Below are positions 42,101-45,076 of a stretch of 45,211 nucleotides of DNA, in pieces. Position numbers and translations under genes: made by a program. This DNA is from Saprospiraceae bacterium (lineage in GTDB: Bacteria > Bacteroidota > Bacteroidia > Chitinophagales > Saprospiraceae). Within the stretch, counting starts at the first letter, position 1. Every line of letters begins with the position of its first letter. Where the stretch lies: NCBI GenBank assembly GCA_013140975.1, contig JABFRV010000016.1, positions 1 through 45,211 of the forward strand, given 5' to 3'. Under the pieces are notes generated by a model. It had not been told where the DNA came from and searched no databases. It worked only from the letters and a program-made list of their open reading frames with translations.

Positions 42101-44780
42101 CTGTAGTATTATTGATATTTTGAATTGTAACATTTATATCTTGTACACCAGGATTAATGGTTGGTAAATTCGTAACACCATCTTCATCATCTATATTGTT
42201 AAGATCATCACCATCTCCATTTGGAGAATATTGGGTAGCAGTTTCAGAATCAAGATTACCAATGTATAAATTTTCACAATCGATTTTATGAGATGGAAAA
42301 CCATAACGATCCGGCGCATCTCCAAAATCTGTCGTAACGACAGACGAAATTCCTATCTGAAAAATGATATGAGAGTCGTTCGTTCCATTGGACTTAGTCA
42401 AGTCAAATCCACCATTCGGCGCAGTTCCGCCAATCGTTGTTGGTGATATTCCATTATTACTATGTGCTGTAGTTCCTACATAAATGCTTGAGCCAAATAC
42501 GAAAAGATGATTTGCACCAATGGGTACTCCAATATTTCCTAAATAATCATTACTACTACCTCCTACAAACGTTCCATAAATTAATGAATCTAAATTGCTT
42601 TTAAATCCGGCAAAAAACATATCAATAGAACCGTTATGGGTATTGTCAAAATAAGGTTCGCCGTTCAAATTTACAGTTGGTGCATCGGTGGCTCCATCAG
42701 CTGTAGTTCCCCATACAAGAATAAACTGCTGACCAGTTCCACCGCATGTGCTAGCATTGCTAACTTGTTTAATTCCATTGCCAATATCACTGGTTGTAAA
42801 TCCTGCAACAGGGACATTACCATTTCCTCCATAAAAAGTACATTTATATCCTGTGGTTCCACCTGCGTAAACTTTACCAACTATCGCATCCATATTACCT
42901 CCATTGAAGGAATTGTCGTAAACCCCAGATGTTGAAACAGGATATCCAGTTGCTCCAAAACCAGTGTACCACAAAGTATCTGTATAGAATTCAATATCAA
43001 TCATTCTATCATCTCCCGCCGCTCCTATTTCATCCAGATAAAGCATCGTGTGTCCATTACTGGATAGGACTCCAATTATGGCATCATTATTTGTTGTACC
43101 TGTACTATTAGTAGCACCGGTAGCACCATTAACTTCAGTTAATGTACTTGCTCCCCAACCAGCAAAAGCGATTCTACCATCAGGTAAAATTTCAGTATCA
43201 TTGTTGACGTCATTTTGAGCACCGCCAATATAAGTTCCCCATGTCAATGTATTAATTGTTGCTCCAGCGAATTTTCCAATATAGAAATCTGTACCTCCAT
43301 TCTGACTGATGTCATAAGCTGCACCATCCGGTTCATAACTTGCACCTAAATCATTTGCTGCAGTCAAGCCAAAAACATAAGTAGTATCAGATGTTGCTCT
43401 AAGAGAAGTTACACCGTTTGTTTCATTTCCTGAACCTCCGAGATAAGTACGGTAAATTAACGTATCAAGCTTCTTGTTAAAAACAGCAACAAATCCATCC
43501 GTTCCACCTCTGGTTGCGTCAAATGGTGTTCCTGCAGAAGGAAGATCCACACTTGTCTCACCTCCGGCAAAAATTCTATTTGGTGTTACGCTTAATGAGT
43601 GAATTCTTACAACATTAAATGCTGAAATTGTCGCTGGCCCAAATAAAGTTAAGTCAATTAAATCACCACCCGTATTGCTTATGCTATACAAGACTGCAGC
43701 CCTATAGCTTACATTGTTTCCTCCGTTAAGGCCAGTGATAGTATTCAAATAACCATTGGCATCATATGGCGCAGTACCTGTTGGTATATTAACATTTGTT
43801 GCGCCACCACAATAAAGAACCTGTGTAATAGTATCCAATTCAATTGAATATAAATATTCGTCAAAAGTTCCTCCTGTTCCATCTCCGTCCATCCATGTTC
43901 CCCAGATCAAAGTTGGATCAATAATAAATGGTAAATCCGATTGTAATGGAGTTAAGGAATGAAATTTAAATTCATTACCATTTTGAATAAGTTGAACTTG
44001 TGCTTCAATTTTTCCTGTTGGTCCAACTTGGTATGATTCCGGGATTTTAAAATTTAAAGAGTTTTTTCGAAGATGGATATCTAAAGTTCCTTGATCTGAC
44101 AAACTAAGGGAGTCCTGGCCTAAGATTTTAAATTGAATCTGATTGTAATCTGCACCCGGGTTTACAATCCAGTCAAATTCTAACTCGTTAGCTTCAGTAC
44201 TATAAAGTCTTAAGTCAATTCCGGGGTATATATTTTCTATTTTTAATTCCTTTACAGACCTTGCTCCTTGAATCCATTGTGAAGAATCACCAATAATGTA
44301 ATTATAACGAGTAGTGAATACATCTTCAACAATAATATTTGAATTTAAATTTGCATTGTCGAATGCAATCGTGAATGTATGCTTTCCAGCTAATAGAGTT
44401 TCATCTTCAAGAAATTTATGTTCTATTGTTTCATAATAATGTTCGACGAAAACCAATTTATCACGTTCAATAAAAACACTATGATCTTTGTTTCCCAAGT
44501 AGTATAAAACATTGGGATTAGAAAGCTGTCCTTTATTTTCTAAAAATTTTAGACTCTCTGCATTTTTCTTTAATGAGCTTTTTACCTTTTGTTTGTATTC
44601 AGGAAAAATACTGGTTTGAGAAAAAATTCCAGTTACACTGAATATGGTTAACCAAAAAGTTAAAATCAAAGAAGTAAAATTGATCTTCATGTATGAACGA
44701 TTTTTAAGAATATACGATTTGAATTGATTAGTTGGTTTGATAAAGGTTGTGGGTAAAACTAATTTCATTTCGTTTTTCAT
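17916..44780 (-). CDS. Giant T9SS-secreted HYR-like repeat protein (8,954 residues), probable surface adhesin
   Basis: One frame stays open for 26.9 kb. An A-rich leader (ACAAAAC) precedes the ATG at 44780. The in-frame ATG at 44690 (M31) would start a classical signal peptide ending near GIFSQ (residues 54-55), so either start is possible. Module order: DUF7948-like domain with FLENKGQLSN (about 75-290); SBBP-like propeller region with repeated 'GG..nD' segments (about 290-815); GEVED-like domain (about 816-987); 7 six-Cys repeats (988-1565); HYR-like domains, two split by jelly-roll-like inserts (1566-2270); 71 six-Cys repeats (2271-8159); another split HYR and further HYR-like domains (8160-8750); a TSP3-like calcium motif; T9SS type A domain (8873-8954). 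Family knowledge suggests an extracellular adhesin or matrix filament near 0.9 MDa. Partner and ligand are unknown. The terminator at 17864-17900 lies just downstream. Confidence 0.9.
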   Translation of the reverse strand: MKNEMKLVLPTTFIKPTNQFKSYILKNRSYMKINFTSLILTFWLTIFSVTGIFSQTSIFPEYKQKVKSSLKKNAESLKFLENKGQLSNPNVLYYLGNKDHSVFIERDKLVFVEHYYETIEHKFLEDETLLAGKHTFTIAFDNANLNSNIIVEDVFTTRYNYIIGDSSQWIQGARSVKELKIENIYPGIDLRLYSTEANELEFDWIVNPGADYNQIQFKILGQDSLSLSDQGTLDIHLRKNSLNFKIPESYQVGPTGKIEAQVQLIQNGNEFKFHSLTPLQSDLPFIIDPTLIWGTWMDGDGTGGTFDEYLYSIELDTITQVLYCGGATNVNIPTGTAPYDANGYLNTITGLNGGNNVSYRAAVLYSISNTGGDLIDLTLFGPATISAFNVVRIHSLSVTPNRIFAGGETSVDLPSAGTPFDATRGGTDGFVAVFNKKLDTLIYRTYLGGSGNETNGVTSLRATSDTTYVFGLTAANDLGASYEPDGAAYDISQNGGTDFYIGKFAGATINTLTWGTYIGGAQNDVNNDTEILPDGRIAFAGWGASTLTEVNGATGATNSTGTTNNDAIIGVLSSNGHTMLYLDEIGAAGDDRMIDIEFYTDTLWYTGFGATGYPVSTSGVYDNSFNGGNMDAIVGKVYAGGTTGYKCTFYGGNGNVPVAGFTTSDIGNGIKQVSNASTCGGTGQQFILVWGTTADGATDAPTVNLNGEPYFDNTHNGSIDMFFAGFKSNLDSLIYGTFVGGSSNDYLGNIGVPIGANHLFVFGSSIYVGTTAHSNNGISPTTIGGTAPNGGFDLTKSNGTNDSHIIFQIGISSVVTTDFGDAPDRYGFPSHKIDCENLYIGNLDSETATQYSPNGDGDDLNNIDDEDGVTNLPTINPGVQDINVTIQNINNTTGRSARLFAWIDINGNSRFTVDEVKDTTLATGFNGNVTFAFNGVNITGQDSNRFLRVRLTTNDLQDNATTVNYDERAYLAASDGEVEDYRYGVFYLNCATNKTETSCKTQGAIDTSYANWLNMTSTGGGCNGVLTNNSTGAPSRCGGTKTVTWTFADGCTPPDTLTCSATFTVSSPPALVLNCPASVTEAACQTQASINTKYATFLANISGSGGCSSIISNNSTGNPSACGEVKTVIFKIKSDCGDSLTCSRTFTVTAPASVNLTCGANQTEAVCQTQASIDSKYATWLSAASFTGGCGGVLTNNSTGAPLACGGTATVTFTVTSNCEAIKTCTKTFTVTTAPTVVLTCPNDTTIAVCQTQASINAAFTAWKNQASFTGGCNGSLSTSSGSAPPACGGSTTVTFTVTSTCQSNVTCTKTFTVANAPAVVQNCPTNTTEASCQTQAQIDTKFTAWKNTYSFSGGCNAVNTQNNPSAPNACGGVASMTFTVTSDCEAPKVCTRTFTVTTAPTVVLTCPTNKTEAQCLSQATINASYDAWLATVSFTGGCNTTLSNNSTGAPDKCGGSKTVTFTVTSSCPTLTTTCSATFTVTTPATVALTCPINKTEDTCLTQTELNARFTTWLNSVSATGGCNKIFTNNNNGAPDKCGGAKTVTFTVTSDCDSPKSCSATFTMPNDSKPGINGMLDTLEVDGGCAIGDVPPPATTVAELEADGLMIFDCTPDAQLTVTNTDVGSGACPFTTTRTYIITDACGNTNSTKQIINVQDTVKPTFTKPADFQMYKGNTNPDLATLVNFDFNGGSSYTSLCPIVFSGITTEFNSSSNVYKSVAGIASGTFAYATNLDAGKALTVDSSHQTGFWQIDLKGEKLPNCTDFGIYVQAFKNASLSADTLKYQYSLNGSTWTTFDTRVLTLNSWVQDTASVPTSIANPDSLFFRVTYAGGGNGSGNKSLHIDNLQVRSKVCCVYEATPSITGNVTDEADNCASGLSATFCDSTVVEPCDGSTKIYRMWSLEDSCGNIADVQTQIITISDTSRPTFTTPADITIYTGSASIDTYNLVHYNFNRGQSYYHLTPRLFYGINSKVDTINSNKFKTDTGTITGNLAFINDTIAGKSLRVDSSNNGGNWTFIITGSNLPIVSDFEVYLQTKMYNLGSADTVHYQYSLDSINFFTFKSVPLIYKDWKQDTGKIPINIGVNKLFVRFTYSGDTGAYPKILMIDNFQLRGIVNFDSCGFNASPDVTGWPTDILDNCDMYPALKYEDIVTVGDCPHDLEIMRKWSVTDDCNNKKEETQMIMVKDTTKPIIICPENVTLTCGDPTGPDSTGYATATDGCDTGVVITYTDVVIPGACDGEFTIERTWKATDDCDNMATCLQIIEVEAELATLTCPPNQTEAVCQTQGTINSKFDTWKNSVTFTGGCDPVLTIGPGTAPDKCGGATTVTFTVTSGCGNSTCSATFTVTNVPPVVITCPTNATEAICQSQTDINTKFNTWKTSASFTGGCNGVITNSGGTAPNRCGGSETVTFTVTSDCEGPKTCNATFTVATAPAVLITCPANVTEAVCQSQTDINTKFNTWKTTASFTGGCNGIITNSGGTAPNRCGGSETVTFTVTSDCDSPKTCTATFTVTTAPVVVITCPANVTEAICQTQAAIDSKFATWKTTASFTGGCNGVLTNSNGTAPSRCGGATTVTFTVTSDCEAIKTCNATFTVTTAPAVVLTCPTAKTETACQTQAAIDASYAAWKNTASFTGGCNGVITDNMPSAPNRCGGTATVTFTVTSDCDSPKNCNATFTVTNAPAVVITCPANVTEASCQTQATINSKFNTWKNTASFTGGCNGVLSNNGSTAPNSCGGTATVTFTVTSDCEAPKTCNATFTVTTAPAVVLTCPTNVTEVACQDQATIDSKFNTWKNTATFTGGCGGVLTNNGSSAPTACGGAVTVTFTVTSNCEPIVNCNATFTVDPAPPVVLNCPANQVEAVCQDQSVIDSKFNTWKNSATFTGGCNGVLTNSGGNPPTKCGDVVSVTYTVSSSCEGFVNCTATFTVLTAPSVNLTCPANVTEAVCQTQAQIDSKFNTWKNTASFTGGCNGVLTNSGNAAPNRCGGSATMTFTVTSDCEPNVTCSATFEVTAAPTVTINCPVNLIEGPCQTQAEINTKFDNWKNTASFSGGCNGVLSNSGGTAPDHCGGSTSVTFTVTSDCEGPKTCTATYEVTDAPDVILTCPVNQTEVTCQDQATINSKFDTWKNAATFSGGCNGTLTNSSGTAPSKCGGSTTLTFTVTSDCEAPVTCSATFTVDPAPAVVLTCPANVTEAECQTQAQIDSKFATWKTTASFSGGCNSVLTNSNTAAPPACGGSATVTFTVTSDCEAPKTCTATFTVTNAPVVTVTCPNNVTEAACQTQSDIDSKFNAWIGSFMFTGGCNPSLSNNAGAAPNRCGGSATVTFTVSSDCEAPKTCNATFTVTNAPAVVLTCPANVTEAACQTQAQIDSKFNTWKNTASFSGGCNGVLTNNGTTPPNACGGTATVTFTVTSDCEAPKTCVATFMVTNAPPVVLTCPTNVTEAACQTQTTIDSKFATWKNTASFTGGCNGVLTNNSTTAPNACGGAATVTFTVTSDCEAPKTCNATFTVTNAPAVVLTCPISVTEAACQTQTTIDSKFATWIGTASFSGGCNSVLTNNSGAAPNACGGASSVTFTVTSTCEAPKTCNATFTVTAAPIVALTCPVNLIEAPCQIQADIDSKFATWKNTASFTGGCNGVLTNSGGTAPSFCGGSTSVTFTVTSTCETPVTCSATFTVDPAPPVAITCPNNVTEAACQTQADIDSKFATWKTTASFTGGCNGVLSNSNQAAPPRCGGSSTVTFTVTSSCEGPVTCNATFTVTNAPAVILTCPINVTEPACQTQSAIDAAFNTWKNTATFSGGCNGILTNSNTAAPSRCGGSATVTFTVTSDCESPVTCSATFTVTNAPAVAITCPANVTEAACQTQADIDSKFATWKTTASFTGGCNGVLSNSNQAAPSRCGGSATVTFTVTSDCEGPKTCTATFTVDPTPAVVLTCPVNVTEAACQTQADIDSKFATWKTTASFTGGCNGVLSNSNQAAPSRCGGSATVTFTVTSDCEGPKTCTATFTVTNAPPVVIICPANVTEAICQTQAQIDTKFNTWKNTASFTGGCNGVPSNNGTTPPNACGGTATVTFTVTSDCDSPKNCTATFTVTNAPPVVITCPANVTEVACQTQTSIDSKFNTWKNTASFTGGCNGVPSNNGTTPPNACGGVATVTFTVTSDCEAPKTCNATFTVTNAPAVVLNCPANVTEAACQTQADINSKFNTWKTTATFSGGCNSVLSNSNEAAPDRCGGSATVTFTVTSYCEAPKTCNATFTVTNAPVVVLNCPANATEAACQAQADINSKFNTWKTTATFSGGCNSVLSNSNEAAPNRCGGSTTVTFTVTSDCEAPKTCTATFTVDPAPAVVINCPTNATEAACQTQANINSKFNTWKTTASFTGGCNGALSNSGGTAPNACGGVETVTFTVTSSCEGPVTCNATFTVTNAPAVILTCPINVTEPACQTQSAIDAAFNTWKNTATFSGGCNGILTNSNTAAPSRCGGSATVTFTVTSDCESPVTCSATFTVDPAPAVVLTCPANVTEAACQTQADIDSKFATWKTTASFTGGCNGVLSNSNQAAPSRCGGSATVTFTVTSDCEGPKTCTSTFTVDPAPTVAITCPTNATEAACQTQADIDSKFATWKTTASFTGGCNSVLTNNGTTPPNACGGVATVTFTVTSDCEGPKTCSASFTVDPAPPVAITCPANIVEPQCQLQSAIDDSFGAWKATVSFTGGCNGVLSDNGTSPPNACGGVATVTFTVTSDCEAPKTCMATFTVDPAPAVVITCPANVTEIACQSQSVIDTKFNNWKNTALFTGGCNGVLSNNGTTPPNACGGVASVTFTVTSDCEAPKTCNATFTVTNAPPVVITCPANVTEIACQAQSVIDTKFNNWKNTALFTGGCNGVLSNNGTTPPNACGGIATVTYTVTSDCEAPKTCNATFTVTAAPPVVINCPANVTEVACQSQSVIDSKFATWKTTASFTGGCNGVLTNNGTTPPNACGGVATVTFTLTSDCEAPKTCNATFTVTAAPPVVITCPANVTEAACQLQSVINSKFDTWKTTASFTGGCNGILTNSGGTAPNACGGATTVTFTVTSDCGTPVTCSATFTVAPAPVVVLTCPANVTEAACQSQSTIDSKFATWKTTASFTGGCNGALTNSGGTAPNACGGASTVTFTVNSDCEGPVTCNATFTVDPAPPVAITCPANVTEAACQSQSVIDSKFATWKTTASFSGGCNGVLTNSNTAAPPACGGSATVTFTVTSDCDSPKNCTATFTVTNAPPVVITCPTNVTEVACQSQSTIDSKFNTWKNTASFTGGCNSVLTNSNGAAPNACGGATAVTFTVTSDCAAPITCSATFTVAPAPVVSITCPSNVTEVACQSQSIIDSKFNTWKNTASFTGGCNGVLTNNGTTPPNACGGVATVTFTVTSDCEGPKICMATFTVDPAPAVVINCPANVTEVACQSQSVIDSKFNTWKNTASFTGGCNGVLTNNGTTPPNACGGVATVTFTVTSDCEAPKTCNATFTVTAAPPVVINCPANLTEVACQSQSVIDSKFATWKTTASFTGGCNGVLSNDNVTAPNACGGASTVTFTVTSDCEAPKTCTATFTVAPAPAVVLNCPANVTEAACQTQTAIDSKFATWKTTASFSGGCNGVLTNNGTTPPNACGGVATVTFTVTSDCEAPKTCNATFTVTAAPPVVITCPANVTEAACQLQSVINSKFDTWKTTASFTGGCNGILTNSGGTAPNACGGATTVTFTVTSDCGTPVTCSATFTVAPAPVVVLTCPANVTEAACQSQSAIDSKFATWKTTASFTGGCNGVLTNSGGTAPNACGGATTVTFTVTSDCEGPVTCNATFTVDPAPPVAITCPANVTEAACQSQSVIDSKFATWKTTASFTGGCNGVLTNSGGTAPNACGGTSTVTFTVTSDCVAPVTCSATFTVDPAPAVSITCPNNVTEVACQSQSTIDSKFNTWKNTASFTGGCNSVLTNSGGTAPNACGGASTVTFTVTSDCAAPITCSATFTVDPAPAVSITCPSNVTEVACQSQSIIDSKFNTWKNTASFTGGCNGVLTNNGTTPPNACGGVATVTFTVTSDCAAPVTCSASFTVNPAPVVVINCPANVIEVACQSQTDINSKFNTWKNTASFTGGCNGVLTNNGTTNPNACGGVTTVTFTVTSDCEAPKTCNATFTVTAAPPVVINCPANVTEVACQSQSVIDSKFATWKTTASFSGGCNGVLSNDNVTAPNACGGASTVTFTVTSDCEAPKTCTATFTVAPAPAVVLNCPANVTEAACQMQSTIDSKFTTWKNTVTFSGGCNATITNSNGSAPDRCGGATSITYTVNSDCESPKNCTATFTVDPAPQVVISCPSNVTEAACQTQSAIDTKFTAWKNTASFTGGCNGILSNSGGTAPSYCGGTTAVTFTVTSDCAAPFSCTSNFTVDAAPSVNIICPTNIIEAECQTQTAIDSKFATWKTTASFTGGCSGTISNSGGTAPDKCGGSATVTFTVTSDCESPVTCSATFTVNPAPPVVLNCPANVNQAACQSQSAIDAAFTTWKNTFSYTGGCNGVTTNSGGTAPDKCGGSTTVTFTVTSDCESPKTCTATFTVDPAPPVSTTCPSNVSEIACQTQATIDSKFSAWKALATFTGGCNGTITNSGGTAPNACGGSTTVTFTVTSDCESPKTCTATFTVDPAPAVSVTCPVNKTEVACQSQSVIDASFTAWKNTFTFTGGCNGVKTDNGTAAPNACGGSVTVTFTVTSDCEAIKTCTAIFSVDPAPVVNLTCPANVTEIACQTQATIDSKFATWKNTASFSGGCNGVLTNNGTAAPNACGGTASVTFTVTSDCESPKTCTATFTVNPAPAVVLNCPANVTEVACQTQTTIDSKFTTWKNTASFSGGCNPILTNNGVAAPSACGGVATMTFTVTSDCGAPVSCTAIFTVTAAPVVVLNCPANVTEAACQTQSVIDSKFATWKNTATFSGGCNSVFSNSGGTAPSFCGGVTNVTYTVASDCESNKTCTSSFTVTTAPSVIINCPANKTEVSCQTQTAIDASFASWKNSATFSGGCNGSLSNSGGTAPSFCGGSTTITFTVTSDCEGIKTCTSTFTVDGPPAVNLTCPSAVTEVACQTQAAIDSKFATWKTTASFTGGCNGSLSNSGGTAPSFCGGSSTVTFTVNSSCESPKTCNATFTVAQAPAVALNCPANVTEAACQTQAAIDAAFTSWKNTASFSGGCNGTLSNSGGTAPSFCGGSTTVTFTVNSSCESPKICSATFSVTTAPTVTITCPVNTTEASCQTQATIDSKFTTWKNTASFTGGCNGSLTNNGNTAPNACGGSTTVTFTVNSACEGPKTCNATFTVTNAPLVSITCPANITEAACQTQSTIDSKFTTWKNLATFSGGCNGVLINNGTTAPNACGGSATVTFTVTSDCESAKTCNASFTVSTAPSVVLTCPTNKTEIACQSQAAIDAAFAAWKNTFTFTGGCNGVKSDNGTTTPNACGGSATVTFTVSSDCESAKTCTSTFTVDNAPTLTLNCPVAKTEAACQSQAAINTSFSAWVNTFNFTGGCNGVASNNGTQAPSFCGGASTVTFTVTTTCSNLTTCSSTFTVNSAPAVVINCPVAKTEAACQTQAAINASFNTWKNTASFSGGCNGNLTNSGGTAPSFCGGSTTLTFTVTSDCETPKQCNATFTVTTAPTVVLNCPVTVTEAACQTQSAIDTKFNTWKNTASFSGGCNATLSNSGGTAPSFCGGSTSVTFTVINDCSTPTNCVATFNVTSAPLVTINCPTNAVETSCQTQSAIDSKFNTWKNSASFTGGCNGVLSISSGNAPDACGGSITLTFTVTSDCEATKTCTSTFTVNDSPDISVICPLAQTEVACQTQSSIDTKYAAWLNTLIVTGGCNTSNSNNSTGAPNFCGGTATVTFTVNSSCESPKTCTSSFTVNNAPAVVLNCPSNATEAACQSQATIDNKYTTWLASANFSGGCNGVLTNNNSGTANACGDFKSITFTLTSSCEPLKTCVASFTVTNAPSLIVTCPINAVQAECQTQDSIDAKYNTWLNSVSTTGGCNVSVSNNGPSGTPNACGDSRTVTFTINSSCESPKTCTSTFTVTAPQALVLTCPVDKTIPGCSTQNEVNDQFQTWLLTASATGGCNPVITNNNTGAPNSCGGSKTVTFTVTSSCTNSTSCSSTFTVDQLAPPTIVCPPAKTINCNASTLPANTGFGTGIDGCNGSAVMTYSDDIDPGTCLNNYFINRTWVATDLCGNSSTCVQIITIQDTFKPSFTIPADMTIFREFIAAGTQLLLNYNFNKGNSYNALQPQLYSQITSKIDPSSVIFIRDSGVATGGQSFANNPQPGKGLKVENSKNSGYWQFNIGGYNLPGFTNFEVYTQALRFSNGSAKDLVMDYSVDSINWSTFSTTALTKSVWKECLGNITGINNPTKLFIRIKWANGNDSISKELIIDNFQIRAYRDALKCAFDDSPSKTGFPDNIVDLCDPDPSFNYIDSISIATCISKVYRIWSVYDDCGNKKTSGVKQVITIVDTTGPTLICPSALNFRKSDTLLCYWTADSTLDVKANDACTLDSVTITNSYNNKSTLKGEKIPWAEAPYSITWTATDQCGNTSTCKYLLKINETEAPISKCKNDTIILGSNGKYVLKVEDIDNGSTDNCGIVSKTLSRYNYDCDDIPTRNVVYTVKDSAQLTDTCHSTLTILDLSPPVIVCKNITINVPTTGNKKITADSVLLSLDDNCGIISKTVTPDTFNCKSPKVTTVTVTVTDKYGNKSTCTATVTINGGDGDCDGVLDACDVCPRTDDKVDNDVDGKPDCNVIPTFANVLAPWKCSQSPQRVYISEIVNGTCSTKCVSYTTFKNTRKTNQWLGPCIMCTTQLVRKEEILPQDFSLEESIVKEDQIGSFRIVPNPNYGTFEVIFNDPVENGILEIYNMLEQAVWKKEITASTKSIRLTTADFSQSASGMFWVVFKGEKSKVVQPVIINK
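18427..18525 (-). other. Thrombospondin type 3-like calcium-binding motif in the giant protein
   Basis: The segment GDGDCDGVLDACDVCPRTDD followed by KVDNDVDGKPDCN has the spaced Asp and Cys pattern of TSP3 repeats, which bind several calcium ions. It sits between the last HYR-like domain and the C-terminal sorting region, where it could act as a rigid calcium-dependent stalk. One or two motif copies are present. Confidence 0.75.
19475..19990 (-). repeat. Jelly-roll-like insert, copy 3, nested in a HYR-like domain
   Basis: About 172 residues starting LLLNYNFNKGNSYNALQP and ending ELIIDNFQIRAY. It is similar in sequence and order of motifs to the copies at 38425-38950 and 39215-39740. It interrupts a HYR-like domain after SFTIPADMTIF; the domain resumes with DDSPSKTGFPDNIVDLCD. 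The beta-rich pattern and terminal 'IDNfqiR' strand suggest a laminin-G- or carbohydrate-binding-like sandwich. The exact family is not recognised. Confidence 0.65.
25990..27920. repeat. Segmental duplication inside the array, copy A (8 units)
   Basis: This stretch is repeated at 27982-29912 with a constant offset of 1,992 bp, exactly eight 249-bp units. The shared unit order is visible at DNA level, for example the segments starting near 26226/28218, 27471/29463 and 27748/29740. Boundaries are approximate because neighbouring units are themselves alike. Confidence 0.8.
27982..29912. repeat. Segmental duplication inside the array, copy B (8 units)
   Basis: This is the second copy of 25990-27920. 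It is mostly very similar but has patches that differ, around 28500-28570 and 29000-29170. There it matches other parts of the array better, for example the loop coded AAPPAC and the linker TFTVTNAPP. This suggests later partial exchange. Confidence 0.8.
31010..31600. repeat. Second 8-unit-offset duplication, copy 1
   Basis: This segment of about 2.4 units recurs at 33002-33592, again displaced by 1,992 bp. It includes the unusual unit encoding EPACQTQSAIDAAF and ILTNSNTAAPSRC, which is identical in both places and found nowhere else in the array. Confidence 0.75.
33002..33592. repeat. Second 8-unit-offset duplication, copy 2
   Basis: This is the partner of 31010-31600. Left and right of the matched stretch the two neighbourhoods diverge: the linker upstream of the shared unit codes for TFTVTNAP in one copy and TFTVDPAP in the other. 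Confidence 0.75.
38425..38950 (-). repeat. Jelly-roll-like insert, copy 2, nested in a HYR-like domain
   Basis: About 175 residues starting LVHYNFNRGQSYYHLTP and ending ILMIDNFQLRG. It is preceded by the HYR opening TFTTPADITIYTG and followed by the HYR remainder NASPDVTGWPTDILDNCD. It shares with copies 1 and 3 the central motif GKSLRVDSSNNGGNW, then DFEVYLQT, then YQYSLDSINF. Confidence 0.65.
39215..39740 (-). repeat. Jelly-roll-like insert, copy 1, nested in a HYR-like domain
   Basis: About 175 residues starting LVNFDFNGGSSYTSLCP and ending LHIDNLQVRSKV. It follows the HYR opening TFTKPADFQMYKG; the HYR domain resumes with ATPSITGNVTDEADNC. Shared motifs are GKALTVDSSHQTGFWQIDL and YQYSLNGSTWTTF. 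Confidence 0.65.
40086..41819 (-). repeat. Short array: 7 divergent six-cysteine HYR-like repeats
   Basis: Seven units of the same 83-residue family precede the HYR/jelly-roll region. They share the six cysteines and GGC and CGG anchors but differ more from each other than units of the main array. Several use the older-looking forms 'KYATWL' and NNSTGAP rather than 'KFNTWK' and NNGTTPP. The first unit, LNCATNKTETSCKTQ, follows directly on the GEVED-like domain. Confidence 0.92.
41826..42335 (-). other. GEVED-like domain of the giant protein
   Basis: The segment begins VVTTDFGDAPDRYGFPSH, runs through an Asp-rich stretch (GDGDDLNNIDDEDGV) and LFAWIDINGNSRF, and ends with SDGEVEDYRYG. The final GEVEDY gives the domain its name. 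It is common in secreted Bacteroidota proteins and may bind calcium through the acidic stretch. Confidence 0.8.
44612..44780 (-). other. Extended signal peptide of the giant protein
   Basis: The first 55 codons give a 30-residue basic and polar extension (MKNEMKLVLPTTF to KNRSY) ahead of a classical signal (MKINFTSLILTFWLTIF then SVTGIFSQ). Cleavage is expected around residues 54-55. If translation starts at M31 (44690) the extension does not exist. Confidence 0.5.
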
Positions 44781-44807
44781 GTTTTGTAATTCTGTTAAAT
44801 AGCAAAT

Positions 44808-44834
44808 AGGCTTACACGTTTACACATGTAGCCT
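44808..44834. other. Imperfect hairpin in the upstream region of the giant gene
   Basis: AGGCT-T-ACA pairs with TGT-AGCCT (8 bp with one bulged base, 10-base loop). It lies 28 bases before the start at 44780 and could be in the mRNA leader. There is no clear T-run, so it is not a typical terminator. The flanking 44781-44911 shows no gene. Confidence 0.35.
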
Positions 44835-44911
44835 TTAAGTAAAGTAAAAAAGCTAGTAAGTTGTACTGACCTAAAAGATTCAATTAATAAACAAAAATCC
44901 AGGTCAGATAA

Positions 44912-45076
44912 GGCAAAAACATTGCCAATCCAATCTATATTGTATATAATGGAACAAAGGGATCTGAAATAACCAGATCCGCAGGTTGGTATGACTATGC
45001 AGCTACTCAATTCCTTGATAAATACTTTTTAGCTTATCGAAATGCCAAAATTGACCCTGACTTAAGCCAAATTTAA
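44912..45076 (+). pseudogene. Possible remnant of an RHS-repeat core-like coding sequence
   Basis: After a TAA at 44909-44911 a frame stays open for 54 codons to a TAA at 45074 and contains no ATG. Its translation carries IYIVYNGTKGSE, then GWYDYAATQF, then AKIDPDL. The order and spacing recall the RHS-associated core signature, 'YNGKE....WYDYGAR.YD..iGR...iDPl', with the glycine and arginine of YDYGAR changed. It is too short and startless to be functional. The match is by eye and could be chance. The last 135 bases of the window show nothing. Confidence 0.3.

Noticed and set aside
17916-44780. Giant frame as an assembly artefact of repeat mis-joining
   Set aside because: Units differ from each other, the frame is never broken over 26.9 kb, and both ends carry fitting export domains. 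The exact copy number could still be off, but the gene is real.
44795-45010. 71-codon minus-strand frame upstream of the giant gene
   Set aside because: It has no recognisable motif or signal and lies opposite the RHS-like stretch. A chance frame is more likely.
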